Source: Chryseobacterium ureilyticum (GTDB lineage Bacteria > Bacteroidota > Bacteroidia > Flavobacteriales > Weeksellaceae). Taken from it: a stretch of DNA of 64,000 nt. Positions 34,200 to 43,115 of this stretch are shown here, piece after piece (positions within the stretch are counted from its first letter, which is position 1; each line of letters begins with the position of its first letter). The notes below the pieces were generated by a model. The model was not told the origin of the DNA, did not search any database, and saw only the letters and a list, made by a program, of their open reading frames with translations. The stretch covers positions 1-64,000 of the forward strand of contig NZ_FTOL01000001.1 in NCBI RefSeq assembly GCF_900156735.1. The letters are read 5' to 3'. Position numbers and translations under genes: made by a program.

Positions 34200-36839
34200 T
34201 TAAAATGTGTAACCTACTGTTAAGTTGAAAGTAACTCCTCTATAATAATTGATAAGAGTATTGTTGCCTTCTTCTAAATGAAGTGGTAAATAGTTTTTGT
34301 CTCCAAGTAAGATTCTATACTTATTATTAAGAATGTTCTGAACTCCCATTTTCACGTTCCAGTTTTTTGTTAACTGATTCTGATAGACAAAGTCTAGCTG
34401 GTGGAAAGGCTTTTCGTAATAGTTATCTGTACCGGATCCTCCTGTTGCATAAATTTTACTTCCTGAAACATTATAAACTAAAGAGAATGTTTGTGAAAGA
34501 TTATTACGATTTTTAAATTCGTATTTTAAATCTGCATTAATGGTATAAGGAGCGGCTCCCTGTAAACCTCTTTTATGTAATTTTTCTCCTGTTGTTGGAA
34601 ACCATTTAGGTTGTTCCATATCAAGCTGATCCTGACTTCTTTCTACATTAGAGTACATAAATGTAGCGTTAGCTCCTAAAGTGAATTTATCTAAGGTTTC
34701 AGAAATTCTACCAAGATTTAAAATACCTTCAAGTTCTACTCCAAATATTTCTGCTTTTTTAGCATTGTAAAATGTTATTGTGGATCCCGTAGCATCTCCT
34801 GATGCCACCAATGAACGTTCAATAGCATTCTTAATATGTTTAGCAAATAGGTTTACAGCAAACATTTCTTTGTTCGTTGGAAAATATTCCCATTTTAAAT
34901 CAAAATTATAGTTTTCACTATTTTGTATGTTTTCATTACCAACAATATTTACGTTATCCGGGCTGATGTATTTAATTGGCATCGTTTCGATAAGTATTGG
35001 TCTTGTAATGGTTTTGCTAAATGAAAATCTTAAATTATTTTTATTATCAATAGCTTTTTTGATCGAAAGTGAGGGTAGAATAAAGTCTTTTACTTTTTCC
35101 ACATTCGTTTTGTACTTAGCACTCTGTTCAGAATAGCGGATAAGAGTCATATCATGCTCATATCTAGCTCCTAATAAAATATCCCAAGAATCATTAGGTT
35201 TAAAATTAACATTGGCATAACCCGCATTAATAATTTGATAGAAGCTGTTATAGAATTGCGAAATATCTGATCCTTCCTGGTAAAATAAATCACCTTTTCT
35301 TATTGATTCATCAAATATGCTTTGAGGTCTGTCTACATTGACTACAAAACTTGGGTTGAAATCGTGTGCACGGCGACCAAAAATGAATCGATAAGATGTT
35401 TTTCTAAAATCTGTAAATCCATTATATCCGGCAGTTATCTGGATAGGATAATCCTTTCTGTCTCCTTTTTCACCCAAGGATAATTGGTATTCCGCATAGG
35501 CTGATCCATAAAATCTTGAGTTTACATCAAGGTATTGACGAATAAGGTTGTTACCTCCATATTTCATTAAAACTTGTCCATCAGGAAGCATCTTACCATA
35601 ATCATCAGCTCTGTTTCCATCTAAAATTTTACGATCTGGCTGACTATAGTTATTGATTACGTAGCTGATTCCTCCTTTTAGTTGATGTCTGTCTCCAATT
35701 TTCTGAGATGCAGTAAGTTGTAAATCTAGGAATCTTGATACATCTAATTGATTTGTTCTGAAGAAACCAGTATCCTTATTTTGAATCTGTTGGTCCTTGT
35801 ATCCAAAATTATCTTCAATGATATTATTGGTATTTTGTAGGTAAATAGCATTCAAATTAACATTTGTCCCTTTATTTTTATAACCTAGACCCAATAAAAT
35901 GGAAGATTCCGTTTGGAAATTATATTGTTTGCGGGTAAGAAAGTTCATATTATCAATAAGGGTAGAACCTTGTCCTCTAAACTGATTGTTAGCCCCTTCT
36001 TTATATTCGAACTTTGTACCTTGATTTAATGAGAATAGTACGCCTAAGTTTCCTGTTTCTCCAGCCTTGATTTTTTGTACCGTTGTAAATCCAATACTTG
36101 TGTTAGGCATTGTTTTTACATTATCTACGTTCCAGGAATCTTTAAAAGAATTTAATGATTCATCAGCTGTAAATCTGTAATTATTAGGTCTTGCATTTCT
36201 AATTTCACTTGGAAGCCTTCTATCCCTAGAGTTCAATCCAAGGTATCCATTCATTCCATCTGCTCCCTCAGCTACTTTAAAATTATCTCTGAATGTACTT
36301 AAAGTATTTACTCCTACACTGAATTCTACTTTTGTGAATGGCTTATCAATGGTAAGCGTTTCAATATCAAACGTAGCTCCGGCAAAGTCTCCGTAAAGAT
36401 TAGAGTTGAAAGTCTTGTAAATGTTCAATTTACCTACAACATCCGTTGGGAACTGCTTTAACGCAATGATCTTTTGAAAAGGGTTGTTGGAGGGTGAACC
36501 AAGACCGTTAATTAATAAATAGTTGTATCGTTCTTCAAGACCTCTTACGAAAAGACCTCTTCCTTCTACTGTAGTGATCCCTGTTACTTTTGTAAGTCCC
36601 TGTTCTACGTTGGAGATCCCTTTTCTGGAAATCTCTTCAGCACTTACAGCCTGCTTTTGAACAATTGCTTTTTTCTGTTCTCCTAATACAGCAGTCTCAG
36701 TTTTTTTGTTGCTGCTTCCTTGGATTACTACGCCTTCAATTTTTTTCTCCTTAGTGATGGTGTCCTGCTTCGTTTCCTGAGCATAAAACACTGAACCAGA
36801 TAAAAATAAGACTGCAATGCTAAGTTTATTAATTTTCAT
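34200..36839 (-). CDS. TonB-dependent outer-membrane receptor
   Basis: An 879-residue outer-membrane beta-barrel importer. It has a signal peptide (SGSVFYAQ), a TonB-box-like region near KKIEGVVIQGSS, a plug domain (ISRKGISNVEQGLTKVTGIT, then G-L-F-V-R-G-L-E-E-R-Y-N) and a long barrel ending in aromatic residues (FNLTVGYTF), as outer-membrane proteins do. It lacks the N-terminal carboxypeptidase-regulatory domain of SusC-type receptors. The operon partner is the beta-helix-like lipoprotein. It is divergent from a PhoB/PhoR-like two-component system, so a role in uptake of phosphate or a phosphorylated compound is possible, but the ligand is not shown by the sequence. Confidence 0.9.
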   Translation of the reverse strand: MKINKLSIAVLFLSGSVFYAQETKQDTITKEKKIEGVVIQGSSNKKTETAVLGEQKKAIVQKQAVSAEEISRKGISNVEQGLTKVTGITTVEGRGLFVRGLEERYNYLLINGLGSPSNNPFQKIIALKQFPTDVVGKLNIYKTFNSNLYGDFAGATFDIETLTIDKPFTKVEFSVGVNTLSTFRDNFKVAEGADGMNGYLGLNSRDRRLPSEIRNARPNNYRFTADESLNSFKDSWNVDNVKTMPNTSIGFTTVQKIKAGETGNLGVLFSLNQGTKFEYKEGANNQFRGQGSTLIDNMNFLTRKQYNFQTESSILLGLGYKNKGTNVNLNAIYLQNTNNIIEDNFGYKDQQIQNKDTGFFRTNQLDVSRFLDLQLTASQKIGDRHQLKGGISYVINNYSQPDRKILDGNRADDYGKMLPDGQVLMKYGGNNLIRQYLDVNSRFYGSAYAEYQLSLGEKGDRKDYPIQITAGYNGFTDFRKTSYRFIFGRRAHDFNPSFVVNVDRPQSIFDESIRKGDLFYQEGSDISQFYNSFYQIINAGYANVNFKPNDSWDILLGARYEHDMTLIRYSEQSAKYKTNVEKVKDFILPSLSIKKAIDNKNNLRFSFSKTITRPILIETMPIKYISPDNVNIVGNENIQNSENYNFDLKWEYFPTNKEMFAVNLFAKHIKNAIERSLVASGDATGSTITFYNAKKAEIFGVELEGILNLGRISETLDKFTLGANATFMYSNVERSQDQLDMEQPKWFPTTGEKLHKRGLQGAAPYTINADLKYEFKNRNNLSQTFSLVYNVSGSKIYATGGSGTDNYYEKPFHQLDFVYQNQLTKNWNVKMGVQNILNNKYRILLGDKNYLPLHLEEGNNTLINYYRGVTFNLTVGYTF

Positions 36840-36986
36840 TCTTTTTTACTTGCTTTATTTACTAGATTCTTTCGGTGCAAAGGAATAAAAGATTGCTGGG
36901 GTAAATGGTTTAGTAAAATTTAATTTTTTTTTAACTAAACATTAAGAAAGTGGAGTTATTGTTAACTTTATATGAACGATGACTAA

Positions 36987-37021
36987 TTTGTTAATCTATC
37001 ATTCAAAAATGATTAACTTTG
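36987..37021 (+). promoter_or_regulatory. putative promoter of the response regulator gene
   Basis: TTTG at 36987-36990 and TAACTTTG at 37014-37021 fit the Bacteroidota -33/-7 elements, 23 bases apart, which is at the long end of the range. The leader to the ATG at 37040 would be about 12 bases. Confidence 0.45.
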
Positions 37022-37039
37022 AAACAGTAAAAATTTAAA

Positions 37040-37717
37040 ATGAGTCAAAAGAAAATACTCTTAATAGACGACGAACAGGACATTTTAGAGATTCTGTCTT
37101 ACAACTTGGAAAAGGAAGGATATGATATCCATACAGCTACCAACGGTAATGAAGGAATAGAAAAAGCAAAGGAAATTATCCCGGATCTTATCCTTTTGGA
37201 TGTAATGATGCCAGAAAAAGACGGTATCGAAACTTGTCAGGAACTTCGTAAAGTGAAAGAACTTCAAAAAACACTTATTGTGTTCCTTTCGGCAAGAAGT
37301 GAAGAGTTTTCTCAGTTGGCAGGTTTCCAGGCAGGAGCTAATGATTATGTGGTAAAGCTTATCAAACCTAAAATCCTTATCTCTAAAGTAAATGCTTTAT
37401 TACAGCTTACTTCTCAGGTTTCTGATAATGCAAAACTTATCGAAATCGGGGATCTTATTATTGATAAAGATAACTTCAGAGTTTCGAAAAGCGGACAGCA
37501 ATTCCTTCTTCCTAAAAAAGAATTTGATTTACTTTATCTTTTGGCTTCCAATACGGAAAAAGTATTCAAAAGAGAAGAAATTCTTGAAAAAGTTTGGGGA
37601 AATGATGTGATCGTAGGCGAAAGAACCATAGATGTTCATATCAGAAGATTAAGAGAAAAACTGGGGATTAATACTATCCAGACATTAAAAGGAATTGGAT
37701 ATAAGCTGATTGTTTAA
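37040..37717 (+). CDS. response regulator, OmpR/PhoB family
   Basis: A 225-residue two-component regulator. The receiver domain (1-120) has the acidic pair D10-D11, phospho-acceptor D54 in L-L-D-V-M-M-P and a lysine in Y-V-V-K; the sequence continues L-I-K-P instead of the common K-P. A winged-helix DNA-binding domain follows (about 130-225; KKEFDLLYLLASNTEKVFKR, then G-E-R-T-I-D-V-H-I-R-R-L-R-E-K-L-G). The histidine kinase gene follows 48 bases on. By similarity to PhoB/PhoR it could control phosphate genes, including the divergent TonB receptor operon. This is inference. Confidence 0.92.
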   Translation: MSQKKILLIDDEQDILEILSYNLEKEGYDIHTATNGNEGIEKAKEIIPDLILLDVMMPEKDGIETCQELRKVKELQKTLIVFLSARSEEFSQLAGFQAGANDYVVKLIKPKILISKVNALLQLTSQVSDNAKLIEIGDLIIDKDNFRVSKSGQQFLLPKKEFDLLYLLASNTEKVFKREEILEKVWGNDVIVGERTIDVHIRRLREKLGINTIQTLKGIGYKLIV

Positions 37718-37765
37718 TCACTTAAAAATCCTAACTTTACGTTTAATCTTTAAAACTTTGTAAAA

Positions 37766-38797
37766 TTGAGATTTTACAGACTTACCCTTGTAGCCTCCAG
37801 TCTACTGACACTGGTCATGCTCTTTCTTGTGGTCGTTTTCGATTCACTGAAAGACATCTATTATGAAACACCTCTATTCAAAACAGGACTTTTAATTTGT
37901 ATTGTCCTGATTTTTATTATCAATTGTGTCGTTCTTGAGCTTTTATTCAACTATTATGGAAGAAAACAGGTAAAAGGTTTATCTGATTTTCTCCCCCAGG
38001 AAATAGTAAATGACAATGACGAGAATATTACCATCAAGGAACTGGGAGAAAGATTCTCGGATCTCAATCAGCAGAAGGTAACTGAGATTGATATGATGAA
38101 GGAAATGGAGAGTTATCGTAAAGAATATATCGGAAACGTTTCTCATGAACTTAAAACACCTTTGTTTTCTATTCAAGGCTACGTAGAAACCTTAAGAGAT
38201 GGAGGAGTAGATAACCTTACCATTCGAGACAAATATCTTGAAAGAATTGATAAATCGGTTGAAAGACTTATCGCCATAGTTACCGATCTCGATATGATTA
38301 ACAGGCTTGAAGCAGGTGAAATTAATCTTACCGTTTCCAAATTTGATGTAAATCTTCTGATCAAGGAAATTTTTGATCTTCTTGAATTTGAAGCTGAAAA
38401 ACATAATACCACACTACAAATCCAGACACTTCATCCACAGATCTTTGTGGAAGCAGATAAACAGAAAATTTCCCAGGTGTTTATTAACCTTATTTCTAAT
38501 GCAATTCACTATGCCAACAGACAGGAAGCAAAAGTGATTGTGAAAACCAGTGTTTTAAAAAATAAAGTACTGATTGAAGTAATAGATAACGGGATGGGAA
38601 TCAAATCTGAAATCCTGCCAAGAATCTTTGAGCGTTTCTATCGTGTGGAAACCAGCAGAAGCCGAAGAGAAGGCGGTTCTGGACTAGGACTTGCCATTGT
38701 AAAACATATCCTTGAAGCTCATAACGAAAACATTACCGTAGAAAGTGTTTATCTTGAAGGAACAAAATTCAGTTTTATGCTCGAAAAAAGTAAATAG
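37766..38797 (+). CDS. sensor histidine kinase, PhoR-like
   Basis: A 343-residue membrane kinase with two helices (about 5-25 and 40-62). The dimerisation/phosphorylation segment is N-V-S-H127-E-L-K-T-P-L-F-S-I, followed by the ATPase domain (N-box F-I-N-L-I-S-N-A, G1 D-N-G-M-G-I, F-box I-F-E-R-F-Y-R-V, G2 G-S-G-L-G-L-A-I-V). There is hardly any periplasmic loop, so sensing is probably indirect, as in PhoR. The start is a TTG at 37766: the first helix begins at once and no ATG lies before it. It pairs with the preceding response regulator. Confidence 0.92.
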   Translation: MRFYRLTLVASSLLTLVMLFLVVVFDSLKDIYYETPLFKTGLLICIVLIFIINCVVLELLFNYYGRKQVKGLSDFLPQEIVNDNDENITIKELGERFSDLNQQKVTEIDMMKEMESYRKEYIGNVSHELKTPLFSIQGYVETLRDGGVDNLTIRDKYLERIDKSVERLIAIVTDLDMINRLEAGEINLTVSKFDVNLLIKEIFDLLEFEAEKHNTTLQIQTLHPQIFVEADKQKISQVFINLISNAIHYANRQEAKVIVKTSVLKNKVLIEVIDNGMGIKSEILPRIFERFYRVETSRSRREGGSGLGLAIVKHILEAHNENITVESVYLEGTKFSFMLEKSK

Positions 38798-38849
38798 TTT
38801 CGGCAAAATGTAAGAAAAAAAAATATTTTAAAAAATCCTGAAATATTTT

Positions 38850-38878
38850 TTTGTCACATGTCATTTATTATATATTTG
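38850..38878 (+). promoter_or_regulatory. promoter of the pRiA4b ORF-3-like gene
   Basis: TTTG at 38850-38853 and TATATTTG at 38871-38878 are a full Bacteroidota promoter with 17-base spacing. Transcription should start near 38885, giving a leader of about 47 bases. Confidence 0.7.
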
Positions 38879-38931
38879 CACCAGAGATTTATCATAATTA
38901 TAAAGGCAAAAAAGTAATTTAAGAAACTGAT

Positions 38932-39528
38932 ATGGTTTACAAAATCCGCGTAATATTAGATGCGAAAGAGGATATTTTCCGTGATATTGAAGTTAAGGGA
39001 AAACAAACGTTATGGAACTTACATTTAGGAATTAAAAGTGCATTCAGTCTGCAGGGAGATGAGCTTTCTACTTTTAATCTGTTAGAAGAAGACGGAACAA
39101 TCGTAAAAAGTGTTCCTTTGGAAGATATGAGCGATGATGGTGATGGAGAGATTATGTCAGACGTTTACATTGATGAGGCTTTTGAAAATAAAGGAGATAA
39201 AGCACAGTTCCAGTACGGACTTCTTGATCTTTGGGAATTCTTCTGTGAGCTTATAGAAATCATTGACGAAAAGAAAGGGGTTAATTATCCTATTACCGTG
39301 TTCAGATTTGGAAATGCTCCATTAAAGGCACCTAGCAAAAACGGAAGCGCAGGAGGATCTAAAAAGAAATCTGGAATGCCTTTGGCAGATGATGAATTTG
39401 GATTCGATGAAGATTTCGGAGCAGGAGGTAACTTCTCAGATGAGGATGATAGCTTCGATGACGATGACGACGATGACTACAACGATGATGTCTTTGATGA
39501 TGAGGAAGACAATGATGATGAAAGATAA
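38932..39528 (+). CDS. pRiA4b ORF-3-like protein with acidic tail
   Basis: A 198-residue protein whose first 130 residues match the plasmid pRiA4b ORF-3-like family: Y-K-I-R-V-I-L, D-I-F-R-D-I-E-V-K-G-K-Q-T-L-W-N-L-H, and F-Q-Y-G-L-L-D-L-W-E-F. The family occurs on plasmids and mobile elements but is also chromosomal in flavobacteria; its function is unknown. The C-terminal 45 residues are almost all Asp, Glu, Gly and Ser (about 155-198) and must be disordered. It has its own promoter and terminator. Confidence 0.8.
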   Translation: MVYKIRVILDAKEDIFRDIEVKGKQTLWNLHLGIKSAFSLQGDELSTFNLLEEDGTIVKSVPLEDMSDDGDGEIMSDVYIDEAFENKGDKAQFQYGLLDLWEFFCELIEIIDEKKGVNYPITVFRFGNAPLKAPSKNGSAGGSKKKSGMPLADDEFGFDEDFGAGGNFSDEDDSFDDDDDDDYNDDVFDDEEDNDDER

Positions 39529-39542
39529 GATATAAAATATAC

Positions 39543-39571
39543 GCCCCGGATTAAAAATCCGGGGCTTTTTT
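39543..39571 (+). terminator. terminator after the pRiA4b ORF-3-like gene
   Basis: A perfect GC-rich 9-bp stem (GCCCCGGAT with ATCCGGGGC, loop TAAAA) is followed by T6. Confidence 0.9.
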
Positions 39572-39950
39572 ATTGAATGAATCTAAAAAAATAAAAAGAT
39601 ACTCTTTCGCTTATAAAGAATCAATGAAATTGATTCCATTCTTTGTCTCCTTAAAATATAACAGAGTCTTCCTAAAAACTTTGCGTCAAAAAACAGAAAT
39701 TTTAAACCATTAAGAAAAATTAAGATTTAAGATGAGTTAAACTTATTCAAAGATGAATTTGGAAAAAACTTAATCAATACTTCAGCTGTTCTCGTTATTT
39801 TTCAGCTTTTATCAATACCTTCAGATAGAAGAAAATTTATCATAAACCAATTGTATTTATACTTCGGATTATTTCAAAAGAACCTTCGTAATTTTCCCTT
39901 TTAGTCGCTTTCCCTAAAAAACAATCCTTATTTTTGTTAAAAATAGATTA
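39572..39950. other. intergenic region, promoter of the GH13 gene
   Basis: No gene is visible. AATCAAT-GAA-ATTGATT forms a 7-bp inverted repeat near 39619-39635. TATTTTTG at 39929-39936 matches the -7 consensus and lies 15 bases before the ATG of the alpha-amylase-family gene. No clear -33 element is present. Confidence 0.45.
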
Positions 39951-41300
39951 ATGAAGAAATTAATTTTATTAGCCGTAATTGGTCTGGGAATTGTTTCCTG
40001 TACCACTCAAAAAAACAGAGGGAAGATGACTGAACTACCAAAAGAATGGAAACACAATACTAATATTTACGAAGTAAACATCAGACAATATACGCAGGAA
40101 GGAACTTTTAAAGCATTCGCAAAAGAAATGCCCCGCCTGAAAGCTATGGGGGTAAAGACACTTTGGTTTATGCCCATCACTCCAATTGCACAGCAAAATA
40201 AAAAAGGAAGTCTTGGAAGTCCTTATGCTGCGGCAGATTATACCTCTATCAATCCGGAATTTGGAACAATGCAGGATTTCAAGGATATGGTAAATGAAGC
40301 TCACAGATTAGGGTTTAAAGTAATCATCGACTGGGTAGCGAACCATACCGGTTGGGATCACGTATGGACAAAAACACATCCGGAGTTCTATCTGAAAGAT
40401 CAAGACGGAAAATTCCATATTGCTTCCGGAATGGATGATATCATTGAGCTGGATTATAAAAATCAGGAAATGCGCAAGGCAATGATTGACGCCATGAAAT
40501 TCTGGGTAACAGAAACAGATATTGACGGATTCAGATGTGACCTTGCTTCCTGGGTAGAAGTAGACTTCTGGGAACAGGCACGCCCTGAGGTAGAAAAAGT
40601 AAAACCACTTTTCTGGTTAGGAGAATTTGATGAATTAGAAAGCCCGGAATACGGAAAAGTATTTGATGCAAGCTACTCATGGAAATGGATGCATAAATCA
40701 GCCGACTATTACAAGAAAAATGAACCTCTTCAGGAACTGAAAGACCTATTGGTAAAATACTCTAATATTGGAGACAGCTCAATGAGAGCCTGGTTTACGG
40801 CAAATCATGATGAAAACTCATGGAACGGAACGGAATATGAAAAATATGCAGTAATTGCTAAGCCTATGGCTGTGTTTTCCGCAACATGGAATGGTGTACC
40901 GTTATTATATTCCGGACAGGAACTTCCGAACATGAAAAGATTGGAATTCTTTGAAAAAGATGTGATTAAATGGACAAAAACATATCAGGTCGCAGATTTT
41001 TATAAAACATTACTGGATTTAAAATCTTCTAATCCGGCGTTAAGAGGTGGAGACTCAAAAGTTACTACCTATTTACTGAACACAACTGCTAATGATAAGA
41101 TTTTAGCTTACGTAAGAAAAAACGGTAAAGATGAAGTGCTGGTCGTTCTGAATATGTCTAAAGAACCAGTAAACTTTAGTATTGAAGATGAACATTTATC
41201 CGGAGCTTTCAGAAACGTTTTTGATAAGACGAAAAGAAATTTTGATGAAGGCAAAGACTTTAGTTTCAAAGTTTCAGACTATGCCGTATTTGAAAAATAA
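39951..41300 (+). CDS. alpha-amylase-family (GH13) lipoprotein
   Basis: A 449-residue glycoside hydrolase with lipobox G-I-V-S-C17, so it acts in the periplasm or on the cell surface. The four GH13 regions are present: I, I-I-D-W-V-A-N-H; II, G-F-R-C-D197-L-A (nucleophile); III, W-L-G-E225-F-D (acid/base); IV, F-T-A-N-H-D287-E. Expected action is on alpha-1,4-glucans or maltooligosaccharides. The protein lacks a separate starch-binding module. It is not next to a SusC/SusD pair; those lie 8 kb on. A hairpin repeat follows the gene. Confidence 0.93.
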   Translation: MKKLILLAVIGLGIVSCTTQKNRGKMTELPKEWKHNTNIYEVNIRQYTQEGTFKAFAKEMPRLKAMGVKTLWFMPITPIAQQNKKGSLGSPYAAADYTSINPEFGTMQDFKDMVNEAHRLGFKVIIDWVANHTGWDHVWTKTHPEFYLKDQDGKFHIASGMDDIIELDYKNQEMRKAMIDAMKFWVTETDIDGFRCDLASWVEVDFWEQARPEVEKVKPLFWLGEFDELESPEYGKVFDASYSWKWMHKSADYYKKNEPLQELKDLLVKYSNIGDSSMRAWFTANHDENSWNGTEYEKYAVIAKPMAVFSATWNGVPLLYSGQELPNMKRLEFFEKDVIKWTKTYQVADFYKTLLDLKSSNPALRGGDSKVTTYLLNTTANDKILAYVRKNGKDEVLVVLNMSKEPVNFSIEDEHLSGAFRNVFDKTKRNFDEGKDFSFKVSDYAVFEK

Positions 41301-41352
41301 AATTACAGAAGTTTTATTATCTTAATCGTGAGTTTTTAAACGGTCCTACATT

Positions 41353-41400
41353 CCCCTCCGCTGGAGGGGTGTCGAAATCTACGATTTTGACGGGGTGGTT
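41353..41400. repeat. hairpin-forming intergenic repeat element
   Basis: CCCCTCC-GCT-GGAGGGG (41353-41369) is a perfect 7-bp hairpin. Next to it GTCGAAAT pairs with ATTTTGAC (41371-41391, one mismatch), followed by GGGGTGGTT. I remember closely similar words as scattered repeats in many flavobacterial genomes, which needs a genome-wide count. It may also act as terminator for the GH13 gene. Confidence 0.6.
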
Positions 41401-41432
41401 CTTCCATTCACAATAAAATAATCCAGCTATTA

Positions 41433-41873
41433 ATGAACAAACAGGAAATTATCAATATAATCAAAGGCAAATTAGCCGATAAATCTCAATATTTCGAAAA
41501 CCTTATCGCAGAAACCCGTGCTTCCAACAACGATACAAAAAGCTCAATGGGTGACAAATATGAAACAGGTCGAGAAATGCTTCAGCAGGAAATTAACAAT
41601 CTTCAGCGACAGCTCAACGAGGTATTGAATCAACAGGCTGTATTGCAGAAAATAACTTCAGACGCTTCCGAAAAAGTTCAGAATGGCGCTTTAGTGAAAA
41701 CAAACAAAGGTCTTTTTTATGTTTCTGTATCGATGGGAGAAATTGTTTTTGATAACCAGAAGGTTATGACAGTATCAGCAGAATCGCCATTAGTAAAGGC
41801 TATGTTTGGCAAAAAAATGGGAGAAGGATTTACCATTAACAATATAAGTCAGAGTATTGAAAATATCTGGTAA
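41433..41873 (+). CDS. GreA/GreB C-terminal domain-like protein
   Basis: A 146-residue protein with a helical N-terminal half likely to form a coiled coil (EMLQQEINNLQRQLNEVLNQ at about 48-67). Its C-terminal part has the GreA/GreB FKBP-like end: A-L-V-K-T-N-K-G-L-F-Y, then A-E-S-P-L-V-K-A-M-F-G-K-K-M-G-E-G. In GreA the coiled coil enters the RNA polymerase channel to reactivate stalled complexes; here the coiled-coil tip acidic residues are not obvious. Relatives are sometimes mislabelled 3-oxoacyl-ACP synthase in databases; nothing here supports that. Confidence 0.7.
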   Translation: MNKQEIINIIKGKLADKSQYFENLIAETRASNNDTKSSMGDKYETGREMLQQEINNLQRQLNEVLNQQAVLQKITSDASEKVQNGALVKTNKGLFYVSVSMGEIVFDNQKVMTVSAESPLVKAMFGKKMGEGFTINNISQSIENIW

Positions 41874-41890
41874 ATTAAAAATTAAAAACA

Positions 41891-42076
41891 ATTGGCGATA
41901 TTTCCATAGACTACGGAACCAAGGATATTATTGATCCGAGTAAGTTCAAAAAGTTGGTGAAATTCGGTCCTGTGAAACTGGATTATTCAGATGATAAGTT
42001 GATTGATAAAGACCAATACGGAAAGTTGAAATCTATCAGCGGAAATAATGAAAAAATCAGTGTTTCTGTTTTGTAG
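41891..42076 (+). pseudogene. start-less 3' gene remnant
   Basis: A frame open from 41879 to a TAG at 42074-42076 reads I-G-D-I-S-I-D-Y-G-T-K-D-I-I-D-P-S-K-F and continues with a well-formed hydrophilic protein, ending K-I-S-V-S-V-L. It has no start codon near its beginning and begins 18 bases after the GreA-like gene. Composition and codon choice look like a real protein end, so this is probably the 3' part of a deleted gene. I do not recognise the family. Confidence 0.55.
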
Positions 42077-42149
42077 TCCTGAAATAGGATATGTATTATA
42101 TCATTGTTTCATAGATGTCAGATACACAAATATTTAATAAAACAATAAG

Positions 42150-42178
42150 AGGCATTCAGAAAATGAATGCCTTTTTTT
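42150..42178 (+). terminator. terminator upstream of thyA
   Basis: A 9-bp stem (AGGCATTCA with TGAATGCCT, loop GAAAA) is followed by T6. It probably ended the gene whose remnant lies at 41891-42076. An upstream in-frame ATG for thyA (42167) lies inside it and is therefore not used. Confidence 0.85.
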
Positions 42179-42191
42179 GAAGCTTTTTTAG

Positions 42192-42199
42192 TAAATTTG
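42192..42199 (+). promoter_or_regulatory. putative -7 element of thyA
   Basis: TAAATTTG matches TAnnTTTG and lies 21 bases before the ATG at 42221, between that ATG and the upstream terminator. Confidence 0.5.
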
Positions 42200-42220
42200 A
42201 ACCACAAAATTTCTCTCAAA

Positions 42221-43015
42221 ATGCAAAACTACCTAGACCTTTTACAGCATATTTTAGACAACGGAACTGATAAAACCGATAGAACCGGTACCGGAACAAG
42301 AAGTGTTTTCGGGTATCAGCTGAGATATGATCTGTCTAAAGGTTTTCCATTGGTAACCACCAAAAAGGTGCATTTGAAATCCATTATTTATGAATTGCTT
42401 TGGTTCTTGAAAGGAGATACCAACATCAAATATCTTAAAGATAATGGAGTAAGGATTTGGGATGAATGGGCAGATGAAAATGGAAATTTAGGACCTGTTT
42501 ATGGTGCACAATGGAGAAGTTGGAATGGAGCTGATGGAAAAGTGGTAGACCAGATCACAGAAGTGATTGATCAAATCAAGAAAAACCCGGATTCAAGAAG
42601 ATTAATCGTCTCTGCATGGAATGTTGCAGAAATTCCAAATATGGCATTGGCGCCTTGTCATGCACTATTTCAGTTTTATGTAGCTGACGGAAAATTATCA
42701 CTGCAGCTTTACCAGAGAAGTGCAGATGTTTTCCTTGGTGTTCCTTTTAATATCGCAAGTTATGCATTGTTATTGATGATGGTCGCTCAGGTTTGTGATC
42801 TTGAAGTAGGAGATTATGTTCATAGCTTTGGAGATGTTCATATTTACAACAACCACTTTGAGCAGGTAAACAGACAGCTTTCAAGAGAAACAAGACCTCT
42901 TCCTACCATGAAGCTGAATCCTGAAATTAAAAACATCTTTGATTTCGATTTCGAAGACTTTACGCTGGAAAACTATGATCCGCACCCAGGGATTAAAGCT
43001 CCTGTTGCTATTTAA
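42221..43015 (+). CDS. thyA: thymidylate synthase
   Basis: ThyA methylates dUMP to dTMP using methylene-tetrahydrofolate. The start at 42221 gives 264 residues, the same length as the E. coli enzyme, with M-Q-N-Y-L-D-L-L-Q aligning to its start. The longer frame from 42167 begins in a terminator. Conserved features are [15 protein letters not shown], the nucleophile in L-A-P-C146-[14 protein letters not shown] and the C-terminal A-P-V-A-I. Because cytidine deaminase is also encoded here, both pyrimidine salvage and de novo dTMP synthesis are covered. Confidence 0.97.
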   Translation: MQNYLDLLQHILDNGTDKTDRTGTGTRSVFGYQLRYDLSKGFPLVTTKKVHLKSIIYELLWFLKGDTNIKYLKDNGVRIWDEWADENGNLGPVYGAQWRSWNGADGKVVDQITEVIDQIKKNPDSRRLIVSAWNVAEIPNMALAPCHALFQFYVADGKLSLQLYQRSADVFLGVPFNIASYALLLMMVAQVCDLEVGDYVHSFGDVHIYNNHFEQVNRQLSRETRPLPTMKLNPEIKNIFDFDFEDFTLENYDPHPGIKAPVAI

Positions 43016-43115
43016 AGTGATTCGCAGCTTTTATATCCTTTTGTAATTGGTATATTTCTATTATTTTTGATGATTGTGAGAATTCATTGATCACCACAAA
43101 TTCTGAAAAAATAAT

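Noticed and set aside
42167..42220. Eighteen-codon N-terminal extension of thyA
   Set aside because: The ATG lies in a terminator hairpin, and the shorter start gives exactly the standard 264-residue enzyme.
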